A stretch of 64,000 nucleotides of DNA from Galeruca laticollis (lineage: Eukaryota > Arthropoda > Insecta > Coleoptera > Chrysomelidae), in the NCBI GenBank assembly GCA_963921935.1, contig OY998176.1, positions 169,380,445 through 169,444,444 of the forward strand. The letters run 5' to 3'. Every line of letters starts with the position of its first letter. Position 1 is the first letter of the stretch. A program made the position numbers and the translations under genes. This document shows, piece by piece, positions 1-15,090 of the stretch. The notes beneath the pieces were generated by a model. That model ran no database searches and was not told the origin of the DNA. It saw nothing but the letters and a program-made list of their open reading frames with translations.

Positions 1-690
1 TTGATCCTATTAAAATCAAAGTAGTTCAGGAATGGCCAACTCCGACTCACAAATATCAAATTCGAAGCTTTTTGGGCCTATGTTCCTATTACCAACGGTA
101 TGTCGAAAATTTTGGGGACATTGTCAAACCTTTAACGCGACTAACTGAAGAAACAAGAACCTTTTTTTGGAATACGGAATGCCAAGAAAACTCCGACTCC
201 TCCGCTAACTTCAGCTCCGATCCTTGATTATCCGCTACCAGAAGGAAAATTGATTTTGGACAAAGACGCTTGTAATGTAGGAATAGGAGCCATTCTGTCC
301 CAAATACAAGACGGTAAAGAGCCAGTTCTCGTATATATCAGCAAGACATTGTCGAAGGCACAGAAGAAGTATTGCATTACCAGGTGAGAACTGGTTAGAA
401 CCGATCACGCCAGTTTGAAGTGACTTTCAAACTTCAAAAGCCCGGAAGGTCAGTTAGCGGGATGGATCGATAAACTACAAGAATACGACTTTGAAATCGA
501 GCATAGACCTGGTATAGGACACCGCAATGCTGATGCTTTTCACGGATACCATGCCAACTAGATTGCCGCCATTGTAGTCGCCTAGAACAACACGAGGTGG
601 TAATTGCACTGATTGAAGTGACCCCTGGCAACTGGAACCAAAAGTGAAAGACCAGCAAGAAAGGGATCCTGTCCTAAGATCTCATCTCAT
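1..690 (+). pseudogene. Ty3/gypsy pol relic: RT thumb, RNase H, start of integrase
   Basis: Conceptual translation of the plus strand gives the end of a Ty3/gypsy reverse transcriptase (RSFLGLCSYYQRYVENFGD, about 67-123), then RNase H (LDKDACNVGIGAILSQ, about 256-305, and the VYISKTLSKAQKKY stretch) and the tether before integrase (LQEYDFEIEHRPGIGHRNAD, about 475-535). Cys/His-rich residues continue to about 680 in another frame. Several stops and frameshifts interrupt it, so it is a dead copy. In life the protein would copy element RNA into DNA in the cytoplasm. The window begins inside the gene, so gag, protease and most of RT lie upstream if they exist. No LTR was recognised downstream. 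The family assignment is firm; the lineage is not determined. Confidence 0.85.
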
Positions 691-3600
691 CTCATTGTAT
701 GATAGTGTATCCCGAATTCGAAACAACTCCGCAATTACTTCAACACATTTTTGGGTATTTACTCAAGTTTTTTTATTGTTATCAATGGGCCACAATTTAT
801 GTGCTCACTTCATATATATGATGGAAGTGCGCCTACCACATATCACTGTGATGTCGTGAGAGCATTTTATTTTTGTATATTAACCAGTTCATTATTCGCA
901 AATTCTTACTAACACATTTTGATATAACACATCAAATAACTCAACGTATCCATGTCGACATTTAATGTAACTAATAAATTTCCAATAATGTTCCTGACCC
1001 AGACTCAAAATATCTCGCAATTCCGAATTATTTATACTTACTAACAACACAATGTAATGAAAATATTTTTAGATATCCGAATTTGTAAACAGAGAACTGA
1101 CTCCTAAATTTGTATTCACAGTCGTGTGCAAGGAAAAATTCGGGGATGCCGGAATACCCTTCCTCCGAATCTAAATATAGTTAACTGTATAAATTTTAGA
1201 GTAAACTCAAAGAGATAAGATTCAATAAAGGAAGTAGAACTGGAGAATTGTCAAGACGAAAGATGGAGAGGTTATTTGCAGGAATATGCTTCAAATAAAA
1301 AAACTGTTTTCATTCCAAGTGGAATACATCATTCGATGTACCATTATATTGATTTTCGTTATCAATTTTTGTCAGAATTTACAGAATCAGAGCCAATTAA
1401 AATAGAACTATAGCTTGTTTTCTTTTTATCTAATTCCACTCTACATCATAACAGAATGAAAATTGGAACAGAGATGTTGCTTACGTTTATCCTAATACAT
1501 TCTCAAGTAATTAAGTATCATGTACAGGTTTCTCTTTTACGGGTTTAGTATATTGTACACATCGAATTTGGCCTAGTTAATATAGTGTTTGCATTCTCTG
1601 TTCCAATGCATCGCATTTTTACTTCCGAATACACAATGTCAAAAAAGGAAGTATTGAAATGGCGCGAAAAAAAAATCTGGAGTTTTTGCGTAAATATCCG
1701 TTTCATGACTATTTAAGACGACTGACCATGGTATGAGCATGATGTCGGTGTGTCCGTTTGTCATCAATTTTTAGTCGCGACACATCTACCTTTAGGAGTT
1801 GAGATATTTTTAAAAAATTTTGAATTCAACAGTTTATGTACAATAATTCAGACCTCAGTTGAAATCCGTCAACGGAAATTGGCAGTTTACTTGAGGCGTT
1901 AAACAATTCTTTCCAATTTTAGGTATCCAAATTGTAAAATAATAGAAAACCTTTCAAATGAACCTTAAATATAATTAAATTTTAAACAACTTTTGTTTAA
2001 AGCATTTGAAAAAAAAAAGAATGTATACATACTCAGGTGCAAAAAATTCTATCCACTTCAATTTTATTGAGAAGAAGAGATATTTTTGGAGATATCACTG
2101 TTAGATAGGACATACATTTAAGGAGGAAAATTAAATGTACATAAGAAACACAATTTATGGGAAAAAATAGTGTATTTATAAAAACATACGGCATTATTTG
2201 TTCGGAAAGCATATTTCACATTTCGCAATGAATATTATACTGTTGTTTTGATGTGGCAACGCCGCATTTGAGAAGGCAAGCCGTTAAAAATACGTTAGCA
2301 ATACGAGCTATTGAAACAGTCAGAATCCGACCCTGCTTCATTTCATTATATTCGTAATCGTTTGAAATCTTCTGTCAGCCTATAGTTTTAGGGATAACTC
2401 TGCCATTATCCTTCCGGCGAAGTGGTGCAGGCTGTAACCAAATCTGTCTTCACATCATGACTACAATTTTATATTTCTCGTTAGGTGAGTGTGAAGAGTA
2501 TAAAGTTTTGTTATCACATGAAACAAAAAGAGCGCCTACCTTTTTAAAAGTTTTCTTGTTAGTTTTTTTGTTGTATATTTCATAGGTGTTAAGGGTTTAT
2601 TTTCTCTCTGTTGTGGTTTTAATTGTAGATACCGTGGGACTACTTATTTTTGCTATGGTTACATCATGCTGGGGTGTTAGCCTTAGTAGTCCGCAAAACT
2701 ACCCGCTTTAGTTGATAAGTGCTAAAACTTATCAGTGTTCGATTGTAGTCGACTCCCTGACTTTGTCTAAAACATTTTACTAGTGTTAGGTTAAAACAAA
2801 TTTGCTGATTACTTCATACATACTTGTCTCTCGAGATAGTTGTCTTTTTGATGATCATTTATATACCATGTCATGGCTTCAGTAAGTATTTCCATATCGT
2901 TCAGAAACTTCTGTTTAAGACTTGGCTGTCATTAGAATATAATGTAAACATTTACCCATAAGACGTTAACTGTTTCATCACATCTGATTTGCGTAATAAT
3001 TTCGGGTATTTTGGCATTGTACATTAACATCTGCGGGGGTACTACGATTGTTTGAAATCATTTAAATAATTCCTAATTTTTAAGAATCACTGTATTTGTT
3101 ATCTGTTGAGAAATCTGTTTATATTGGAATTGACAATTTGCTCGATGACAGATAGGTCTTGGATATCTGCGCTCGTTTGTCGATTCACGCTGGAAGTAAT
3201 CGAGATCACTGTCTAGCATTTGTGGATTGACTTTACGAGTCATAAGCAACTTATCATGCTTACAGACTTCCTCTCCGATGTGCTCGTAGATGACATGCGA
3301 ACTTTTATTATTATTATTTTTGGCTTTACTCGACTTTTGTTCGATGTCTTAAGTGGATTGTGATTTGTGGTTAAGACGAATTCCTGTAAACTGGATTTCT
3401 ATCGGTTGAAAAACTTACTGGAGTTGCGTTGTAGGGAGAAGTTGAGTTACATGTGTTATTGGCTCATCCTTGACACTACTTTTCTAATCTGAACTCTGAG
3501 ATGGCTACATAATTTTCAGTAAGATCATGATTTATATATGGTATTTGAAACCATCCCACTTGGGAAGAATAATCAGAACGGTGTAAATTGATTCGGGGAG

Positions 3601-4640
3601 TTGTTGGTGGCTGTATTTTTTGGAAATTTGGTGGATATTGGCCGTTTTTGGAAACCACGCTGCCTGACCTTTTTTTGAAGGGATTTTTGACTGGAATCAT
3701 AGCGTCGTTGGGATTTGGATAGCTTCTCTCCGTCCTCGTTTTTGATGATACGATTGTAGGAGTTTCAAGGAAATTTTAGACCCTCAATTGGAGGTATGTA
3801 AAAGAGATCTTATATATATTTTTTGCAAAGTATGTTTAGGCATTTTTCACTCATTTTCTATTGAAAAAGAATTTAAATTTGAAACTATTAATATATTTAG
3901 ATTCGTTGTAAAGTAGTATATATTTTTGTAGTTCATGGGTATTTTTGTCGTTTTAAACCACGAAAAAATATCTTTGTATTTTTTATGGCTACTTCCTAAC
4001 TGTGTTCTACTTATAATTGTATATGTGATATTCTTCACATGAGTTTCGTTCTCAAAGAATAGGTAATAGATGTCAAGTAATTTTTATATTGTCTGATCGA
4101 GTGATTATCATATTACTTATAGGATATCGGCACATGTACTTGCAATATTCTTAGTTGAATAGTTGAAATGTATCATTCTGTTTCATATCTCTACGTACTG
4201 CAGTAAGGTGTGATCACATATCAGATAATTCTTGGCTTATTAATGTAATTTTTCATTTTGTCAATCAGTTGCTATGCATAAGATTAATTCCTCAGTTATC
4301 GCTTAGATTTTGTATATATTTTATTCACATATTAGTCATTCAGGTTTTTCAAGTAAAACTTCAACTCGATTAGTAGAACACTAGGGAAGAAGTATTTTCT
4401 GGTTCCATATGTAAATAAAGTTTTTCTATGCCGCAGAGGCAATACTTCAGTACATTAGATAATAAATTTTTGGGGGAAATCTTCAATTTCACTTCAGCTA
4501 TTAATTTCATCTTATTTTAACAACACATCTTGTGATAATAATATAGTCTAGACATATATAGCCTTAAGCTAGTTCAGTCAATAAATAGTTTCATCGTTGA
4601 TGATAGCATTTTAGTAATTCAATGTTATCTGTACATTTAA
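691..4640. other. AT-rich stretch, no gene recognised
   Basis: About 4 kb of AT-rich DNA without a convincing reading frame. The short frames at 3476-3700 and 3847-4038 (minus) match nothing I recognise and look like chance. It probably consists of decayed repeats, but no terminal repeats or conserved motifs were identified. Confidence 0.5.
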
Positions 4641-4641
4641 G

Positions 4642-4760
4642 GGTTTTCTTGGAGGGATAACTTTCTATTTGGATACTTATCTTTCACTGGAGGGATACCT
4701 TTTTTTTGGATACTCACCTTTTTCTGGAGGAGTACTTTTTCTGGGATACTTTACCATTTG
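4642..4760. repeat. short imperfect tandem repeat, about 36-bp unit
   Basis: Three degenerate units share the pattern CTGGAGGGATAC, a T-rich run, then GGATACT. They lie just before a GC-richer stretch (4762-4830) and the (TA)n tract that borders the LTR element. Confidence 0.5.
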
Positions 4761-4833
4761 GTTCTGCCTGGACCGAGGTGGTGAGGGGATCACTGTTCGT
4801 CCGGACGAGGAGATAACATGGGTGGATATAATT

Positions 4834-4836
<3 letters not shown>

Positions 4837-4878
<42 letters not shown>
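4837..4878. repeat. (TA)n microsatellite, left flank of LTR element 1
   Basis: Near-perfect TA dinucleotide run directly abutting the 5' LTR. A second (TA)n tract abuts the 3' LTR at 12121, so the element probably inserted into a TA array. The target-site duplication cannot be told from the array. Confidence 0.9.
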
Positions 4879-4886
<8 letters not shown>

Positions 4887-6725
4887 TAGAAAGAAACCTG
4901 CAACACTCTGTATACTATAATATGGAATGAAATACTACACACTATAAGCAAATACAAAATTTTAGAATTTAAATTTTTTTAAATCATGCGAAATAGAGAC
5001 AATCTGTATTATTCATTATTCAATAGAGAAAGTAAACAAGAGGCAAACTGAAGAATCATGAAGGAAATTTTCAATACACTTTGTAAATACACTTATGTGA
5101 GGTATATAACATGATTTCTAGCCTTTGAGAGAGAGAATTTTGAACGTTACATTACATTATAACAATTTATTCCTCACACAATAAAAGTCAAAACATTCTG
5201 ATTTGTTTTCAAAAATAATAATTAGATATTGAAAGAAATTTTCTGATAACATTGTGTAATTATTTAATATTTGTCAAGGTAGAAAGTAAAAATACTAACA
5301 TTAAGTTTATAAAGTATGACATTTGTGAAATGAATTGTCATTCCGAATAGATCTAATTGAAATAAAAAGAGCTGTCATTTCTAAATATTTTGGAATATAA
5401 TTTAAAGAAAGTAATATATAAGATTTAATCATTTAAATACTTTGAACAGAATGTCCTAGAAGTATAGATGAGCATTTTATAACTTGAAGTGAAATTTATC
5501 AACAAGAATTTTAATAGCCAATTTTGATTGGTGAAGTAGATTTGAAATATTTTGATTAACGACAAGCGTATTGGTAGAAGCGAATGGGTGAGAAGCTGAA
5601 TTTTTAGAAAAATAATTCAAATCTATTCAAAAGCAGCACATTGGAGTGGCAATTATAAAAAAAATGCATTATTCTTAAATGTAACTCAGCAAATTTATAA
5701 ATAAATTAAATAAATTTAGATTTGACAAATAATTGATAAAAATTATAGAGTACTGACCGTAAAATTACATCTATATAACCAAGTAAAATATCGTATCGTG
5801 GAAATGGTGTCTCCACGATACATTTCAGAAAGGACTGGACTATGGAATTCCATTTGAAATGTATTGATGTGGATGAAATGTAATAACAACTTTAGCTATT
5901 GTCCAAGCACGACAGGCTGTTTGGCTTTCCAGGAGGTGATCTAAAAACAATCAATGAGGTGTATTGAAATGCAAGAGTGAACAGGTATTTAAAACTATTT
6001 CATTCATATAAAAAAAGGTTAAATAAACTTACTTGTGTTGTGCAAATATTTGAACTTTGATATTTCATGTACTCTGGCCATTATTATTTTCGCCATTTTT
6101 ATTTCATAGTCAATTTTGCAACAAGATTCGTTTTTTTAATGTGTATATAATGTTGCCTATTTTGTAATCACATATAATAATAATTCATTTGAGTGTATGT
6201 TTTGTTGAATGAATGATCATCATAGATAGTTTGTTTTCATGAGTTTTTTGAGAATAAATAATGTATTTGTTTTCAAAATAATAAATAAAGTTTTTCACTT
6301 GAAAAACTTGAAATTATATTGTTGAGAAGTTTAAATTTTTTTTTGATGATTGCTCCATCAATATTCAACATTTGGCAGTATTGACCAAACATTTCTGAAT
6401 CGTAAAGGGGTTCGAAACCGAGCATACAGGACCGTCTCTAGGATTTATAAAGAAATAAAGCAAGTATATTTTTGATTAAAAAAAATTTCTTTATTTGAAT
6501 GCAAGGATTTTACTTTTTTGGCGCTCATAATTGAAATTAAAATAGTTTCGTTTCAACATATGAACCCTACTCTGAGATCATAGAGTTTTTCATGGAAGGT
6601 ATAATTAATTTATGACCTATTTCAAAATTTTCTAATACACCGGGCAAAATAAAACTAATAATTCATATTAACTAAACTACTTTACAATAATAAAGGCATC
6701 ACAGGAATACAAACCCACAATAATA
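4879..6725 (+). repeat. 5' LTR of element 1
   Basis: Homologous along its length to 10230-12120; both open with the conserved AGAAAGAAACCTGCAACACT segment. The 3' copy starts TGTTAACATAG, while here the TG has become TA against the microsatellite. The end is set by the last shared bases (CCCACAATAATA) and the adjoining primer-binding-like site. No reading frame of note lies inside; at 1.85 kb the LTR is long for Ty3/gypsy. Confidence 0.85.
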
Positions 6726-6745
6726 TGACGCACGCAACGTGGGGC
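6726..6745 (+). promoter_or_regulatory. candidate primer-binding site (tRNA-Lys-like)
   Basis: Immediately after the 5' LTR the sequence TGACGCACGCAACGTGGGGC resembles the common lysine-tRNA primer site TGGCGCCCAACGTGGGGC, with a few changes. Position and ending (AACGTGGGGC) support the call; the mismatches suggest decay. Confidence 0.55.
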
Positions 6746-6828
6746 AAATATAAAAATTTTGTAAATAATAATTAAAAAGGATTGAAATAATAAATTTTTG
6801 ACTGTATAAAAAAAATTGAATAAATAAA

Positions 6829-8870
6829 ATGGAAAGGAAAATGACATTAAGAGACGGAAAACAGGTAGGAGTTGAAACTACATCTGACGAAGAAAGAGAA
6901 GAAAGGAGTAATGGTAGAGGAGATTTTCAGGTGCAATACTTGGAACAGGGGAGAGAACATTCAGAGGGAGATATTGCGGAACAAGGCAGGAAGAAGAAGA
7001 TGTACCATTGTCAGAAGAAGCAGGACAGGAGGACAAACAAGAATGTAAAGAGAAAAAGGAAATGGACGTAATAAGTATGTTTAAAATGATGATGGGAGAA
7101 ATGAAAGATATGAATGGAAATTTAAATCGAGAAATGAAAGAAATGAAACAAAATATTAGGGAAGATATGAATAAAAATAAGGAAGAATTAAAACAAGAAA
7201 TGGATATAAAGATGGACCAGAATAAGGAAGAAATAAAACAAGAAATGAATATTAAGATGGACCAGAATAAGGAAGAAATAAGACAAACTAAGGACCTAAT
7301 AATAAAATTGATGGAAGAAAAATTGGAACATGTTGAGAAAAAATTGGAGGAATCGAACACATACATTGTAAATAAATTAGAATCCACCAAACAAGAAATA
7401 AGAGGAGAGGTGATTGGAAGGATCACGGAAATAGAAAATTTACAGATCAACAGAATCAAGGAAATAGAGGAGAAAGAAAAGGATTTTAAAGGAGAAATTC
7501 AAAGAGAAGTTAAGGATATTAAAATGGGAGTTCAAGACACCCAAGAAAGAATGGGAAATCTAGAGGGAAAATGGGACAAAACCTTGACTGAATTTCAACA
7601 GAATGTTGAAGGAGCATGTAAAGAAAAGCAAAAGCAAGAAGAAATTGAAACAGAAAAGAGAATTAGGGAAATACAAAAGAAAATTGAAGTTATGAAAGGA
7701 AAAATTGAGCAAACTGGAAGTAGAATTCTAAAAAAATAACAATCAAAAGAAACACTGGAAATGACAAGAAAATTAGAAGACATGGATGAAAGGCTATTTT
7801 ATTTGCAGGAAAAACATGACCAAAGAGGAGATAGGAATTTCCAAGAAGTAAGAAATGGAGTAATGGAGACGAAGATAATAAGCAATTATATTGGAAATAG
7901 AGGGGAACACAAATTTGAAGGAGATAACAGAAAAATACACCCAAAGTTATTCATAAAAATTCTGAAGAATAAAATTAAAAACATACAAAATAAAGAAGAC
8001 ATAAAAGAAATGATAAGAGAAAACTTGGATAATCATGCGTTAGTATGGTACACAAGGAAGGAGGAAGAATTTAATAATTTTGAAGAGTTTGAAGAACAAT
8101 TCATAAGATATTTCTGGGGAAATAGTGCCCAAGCAAGGATAAGAGAGAAACTTTACTCAGGAAAATATGAGGCAGGACGAGGAAAAAGCATGAATGATTA
8201 TGCTATGACAGTATTCATGAATGCTAAATTCCTAGACCCACCCATACCAGAGGAGGAAATAATAATATTTATATCTAGACATTTTAAATGTGAGATAACT
8301 GAAACGATTACTATTCAGAATGTTAAAAACATTGAACAACTAAGTAGTTATTTACAAAGACTAGAAAGAAACAAAGTGGATAATAATAACTATAATAGGA
8401 ATAAAAATAATAATAGTAACAATTTTAACAGAAATAATCAATATAATAATAATAATAACAATTTTAATAGAAATAATCAATACAATTACAACAATAGCAA
8501 TAATTATGAGAATAATACAAATAATCAAAGTAGCAGAAGAGATAATTATGAACAAAATTATAATAGAACAAATAACATAAACAATAGAAATTATAACAAT
8601 GGATACTAAAACAGAAACAATAACTATAACAATAATTCAGGAAATAACAATAATCATAACAGAAATTTTAACAATCAAAACAACTATAACAGAAACTTAA
8701 GGTATAATAATAACAACAATAACAATTATAGAGAACAAAATTACAGAGAACAAAATTACAGAGAACAAAATAATAGGAGTGGACAATATGAAAACCGACA
8801 AAGAGAAGAAAATAGAGAACAAAGAAAAGACTACAGGGAGGAAATGGAAATGGAGGACAGAGAAGAGTGA
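6829..8870 (+). pseudogene. gag of LTR element 1 (coiled coil plus Asn-rich tail)
   Basis: A structural Gag-like protein. It opens with MERKMTLRDGKQ at 6829, changes frame near 7000, then runs in one frame to a TGA at 8868, interrupted by TAA at 7737 and TAA at 8607. Residues from about 7070 to 7740 form a long Lys/Glu-rich heptad pattern typical of a coiled coil. The central part (about 7900-8340) has the Gag-like stretch FEEQFIRYFWG. The tail (8380-8770) is extremely rich in Asn with scattered Tyr and Arg, encoded by AAT/AAC repeats. No CCHC zinc knuckle is visible, so RNA binding would rest on the basic Asn/Arg tail. The first stop is followed by CAATCA, which fits a known leaky-stop context. 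Confidence 0.75.
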
Positions 8871-8959
8871 ATTATATCAAAAGGAGAGGAGAGAGAGAGT
8901 TATATCGGTAGAACCGGAAATAATTACTGAACAAGAGGGCCCGCCCAAAATTTTGGATC

Positions 8960-9895
8960 GAGCACATGCCAAATGTAAGAAATATCATCTGTACATATGA
9001 ACATTCAAGGGAATATATTAAATTTGGGAAAGATTTGGAATTAAAAGGAATAATGGGATTAATAAGAATTGGAGGAAAACTAAATGGGAAACAAATGAAA
9101 ATATTAATAGATACAGGTTCGGAAGCGTCCATAATAAAAACAAAATTAATAGAAGAAAATATTAAAAATTATGGAAATAAGCTAATCAAAATACCGAAAA
9201 CTACATTAATAGGAGCAAACGGGAAGAAATTGTGTGAAATTATCAGATTTATAGTACAAAGGATTGAATTAAAGGATGGGAAAGAAATTGAGATGCAATT
9301 ATTGCTAGTGGATAATTTAGAAACAGACATAGTTATAGGAATAGATGAATTAACGAAATATAAGGCAAGAATTGATTTTGAAAAGATGGAGATAGAATTA
9401 AATGAGAATAGGATTGAATTTGAGGAAGAGAATATGGAAGAATTAGCAATTGAAGAGGATAATAAGAAGTTATGGAATATAGAAAGGAGTGGAAATATGG
9501 AAGTATTGGCAATTGAAGAGGATAATAAGAAGTTATGGAATATAAAAAGGAGTCGAAATATGGAAGAGTTGGCAATTGAAGAGGATAATAAGAGGTTATG
9601 GAATAAAGAAAGAAGTGGAATTATGGAAGAATTGGAATTAGTGTGTGGAAATAAGAAATATGAAGAGAAAGTGAAGAATTTGATAATGAAGTATGAAGGA
9701 TTGATTAAAAAAGAGATGAGAATGGCAAATAATTATGTACATAAGATAGAAGTCAGGGGAATAGAAAATTTCAGAATAAAAACATATCCCCTACCTTATG
9801 AATAGAGAAAAGAAGATGATTTAGAAAAACAAAATATGCTTAATCACAGTATTATAGACAGATGTAACACAAGAAATGTAAATCAATAAACCATA
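8960..9895 (+). pseudogene. aspartic protease and truncated start of pol, element 1
   Basis: The frame from 8966 contains the retropepsin signature ILIDTGSEASIIK (about 9103-9140) and the second conserved strand DIVIGIDELTKYKARIDFE (about 9325-9380), as in Ty3/gypsy proteases that cut Gag-Pol. It is followed by a 21-residue tandem repeat and by FRIKTYPLPYE near 9770-9803, which resembles the stretch just before the gypsy RT fingers. A TAG comes next, and weakly RT-like residues run on to about 9890 before all similarity ends. RT and integrase were therefore deleted. The protease frame is offset from gag by frameshifts in the decayed junction. Confidence 0.8.
9434..9640 (+). repeat. 63-bp in-frame tandem repeat inside pol
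   Basis: Three full copies and one partial copy start at ATG 9434, 9497, 9560 and 9623. Each encodes a 21-residue unit of the form MEELAIEEDNKKLWNIERSG. The exact 63-bp period preserves the reading frame. Confidence 0.9.
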
Positions 9896-10229
9896 CCAAA
9901 ATAAGAGGCTCCGAAAAATGTATAAGTTATATTTGGACGTACAACGAACACTAAAGAACTGATAACGTGATTTTTTAACTAATTCCTCTAGATGAAACAT
10001 GTAACTCAAAATAAACTAAGAATTAGTATATTTAATTATGGTATTGTAAATAGATTAAAAATTAATTGGAGAGGATACTGCAACACACGATTCCAGAATC
10101 ATATTTGCAACAGCGACCTGAAATAAAAAGAAATGTATTATTAGTAAAATTGAAAGACAATGTTAGAATATATTACTTAAAGTAAAATTTGAGTTCATAA
10201 AATTTTTCCTTATATAAAAATTTTGGGGA

Positions 10230-13723
<3,494 letters not shown>

Positions 13724-13985
13724 CACATGTATAACTGATAACTGGTGTTTTATATAGCCCAGTTATATTTCATTTTTGTTTTTTTCATTAGTTCACATGT
13801 ATAACTGGCAACTGGTCTTTTGTAAAGCCCAGTTATATTTCATTTTGCGTTTTTTTCATTAGTGCATATGTATAACTAATAACTGGTGTTTTGTATAGCC
13901 CAGTTATATTTCATTTTGCGTAATTTTATTAGTTCACATGTTTTACTGATAACTCGGTGCTCCGTGTAGCCCAGTTATTTTTCAA
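13724..13985. repeat. 70-bp hairpin minisatellite, about 3.7 units
   Basis: Units begin with CACATGT or CATATGT at 13724, 13794, 13865 and 13935, a period of 70-71 bp. Each contains ATAACTGG, about 13 bases, then CCAGTTAT (a base changed in some copies), so every unit can fold into an 8-bp hairpin. Units differ by a few substitutions. Confidence 0.9.
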
Positions 13986-14595
13986 ATAGTATTCTACTTA
14001 ATAGCTAATTCAATGAGTTGACATTTTTTTACGAAACTTTTGAAAGTGAATCAATTATTAGAATTATTTCATTTGATAAGAAAATTCAAGTATCTGTCTT
14101 TTAAATATTTTGTTTCTTTGTTACCCAATTACAGCGATTATAAACACGTTGGTAAGTTTAGATACCCGTTTTCCTTATTGTTTCCTATTCCTTTGCTAGG
14201 TTTAGGATAGGACGAACACTTTGGCCGAGCAGATACCTGACTGCCGCTCATTTTGTCTAAGATCATCCCGGATATCTGATAAAACTCACTACCACTCACC
14301 GATTAAGTGAGCTGAAGGCCCGAAGCTATTGACCAATTTGGGTGGTTAGACTATGGCTTCTGAATATGATTCGTGATTCCTATATTGACATGTTGTCGAT
14401 ATAGCGGTAGTAAAATAAGCCAAACATGCATACATATATTTATTTATTCATTGTATAAGAATAATATTCATTAACTGGAACTGAACGTGTTTGTACCAGA
14501 TTGTTTTTCATTTCACCCCGTCAAATTCGATAAGTACAAGAAGTGTGTTCAATCATAACGTTATTCAAACATTGAATAAATTGAAATTGCTTCAT
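13986..14595. other. intergenic stretch, no gene recognised
   Basis: Includes a somewhat GC-richer block at about 14190-14350 that matches nothing I recognise. Confidence 0.4.
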
Positions 14596-14735
14596 GAAAT
14601 TAACTGACGATGATATTTATTGATCGAAACAATTGTCAATTTTTTAGAATTTTCAACAATTTTCATTATATTGTGGTATTAACTAGAAACCGTGAGTTTC
14701 ATTTAAAACGATAAAATGAAATTGCTTCGTTAATA
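14596..14735 (+). repeat. dispersed repeat R, copy 1
   Basis: Contains AACTGACGATGATATTTATT, then GATCGAAACAATTGTC, and ends near ACTAGAAACCGTGAGTTTCA. The same order of blocks recurs at 38479-38577 (minus), 51225-51345 (minus) and 54830-54955 (plus). No coding capacity. The GACGATGA, hairpin, GAAAC arrangement recalls Penelope-like terminal sequences, but the family is not established. Confidence 0.75.
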
Positions 14736-14774
14736 AACAAAGTGATGTCTATGTTATTTATGTTATTTGTTACT

Positions 14775-15090
14775 AATACCTAGTATTTCCTCCTCGTGCC
14801 CTTATAACATCCTGAATACATCTTGGAATTGTGGTAAATAAATGTTGAACATCAACTTGGTCCAATCCGTTCTATATTGTCTAAAGTGTCGCACTAAGCT
14901 CAGCAAAGTTGTATGCACGGAGTAGCCGAACTCGAAACCGTTTTCATAGTGTGTCCCATAGATGTTTGATTGGATTCAGAATGTAACTGAAAGCTGCCAA
15001 ATTCATACGGACAATCCCGACCCCATCTAAATATTCATTGACAATCCGTGCACGGTGGAGATGCGCGTTATCGAAGATCGGCTACCGTTC
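14775..15090 (-). pseudogene. Tc1-like transposase, C-terminal relic
   Basis: Minus-strand translation gives DNARPHRARIVNEYLDGVGI (15,070 to 15,010 region), then LNPIKHLWDTL and, at the end, IPRCIQDVIRARGGNTRY. These match the second catalytic Asp block and the DxxE-containing block of Tc1-type DDE transposases and their usual C-terminus. In the family the last block reads SPDLNPIEHLW; here SPD and the Glu are changed and several stops occur. Only the 3' third of the gene survives, and no terminal repeat was found. It would have catalysed cut-and-paste transposition at TA. Confidence 0.8.

Noticed and set aside
4762..4830. Possible hammerhead-like segment CTGTTCGTCCGGACGAGGA
   Set aside because: Core positions do not match CTGANGA and GAAA, and no stem I partner was found.
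6878..7459. A 193-residue minus-strand open frame opposite gag
   Set aside because: It mirrors the coiled-coil coding sequence; Ser/Phe/Ile-rich composition is what antisense of Lys/Glu-rich codons gives.
14596..14735. Calling repeat R a hammerhead ribozyme
   Set aside because: The CTGACGA and GAAAC parts are present, but there is an unpaired base at the foot of stem II and no stem I pairing in any copy.
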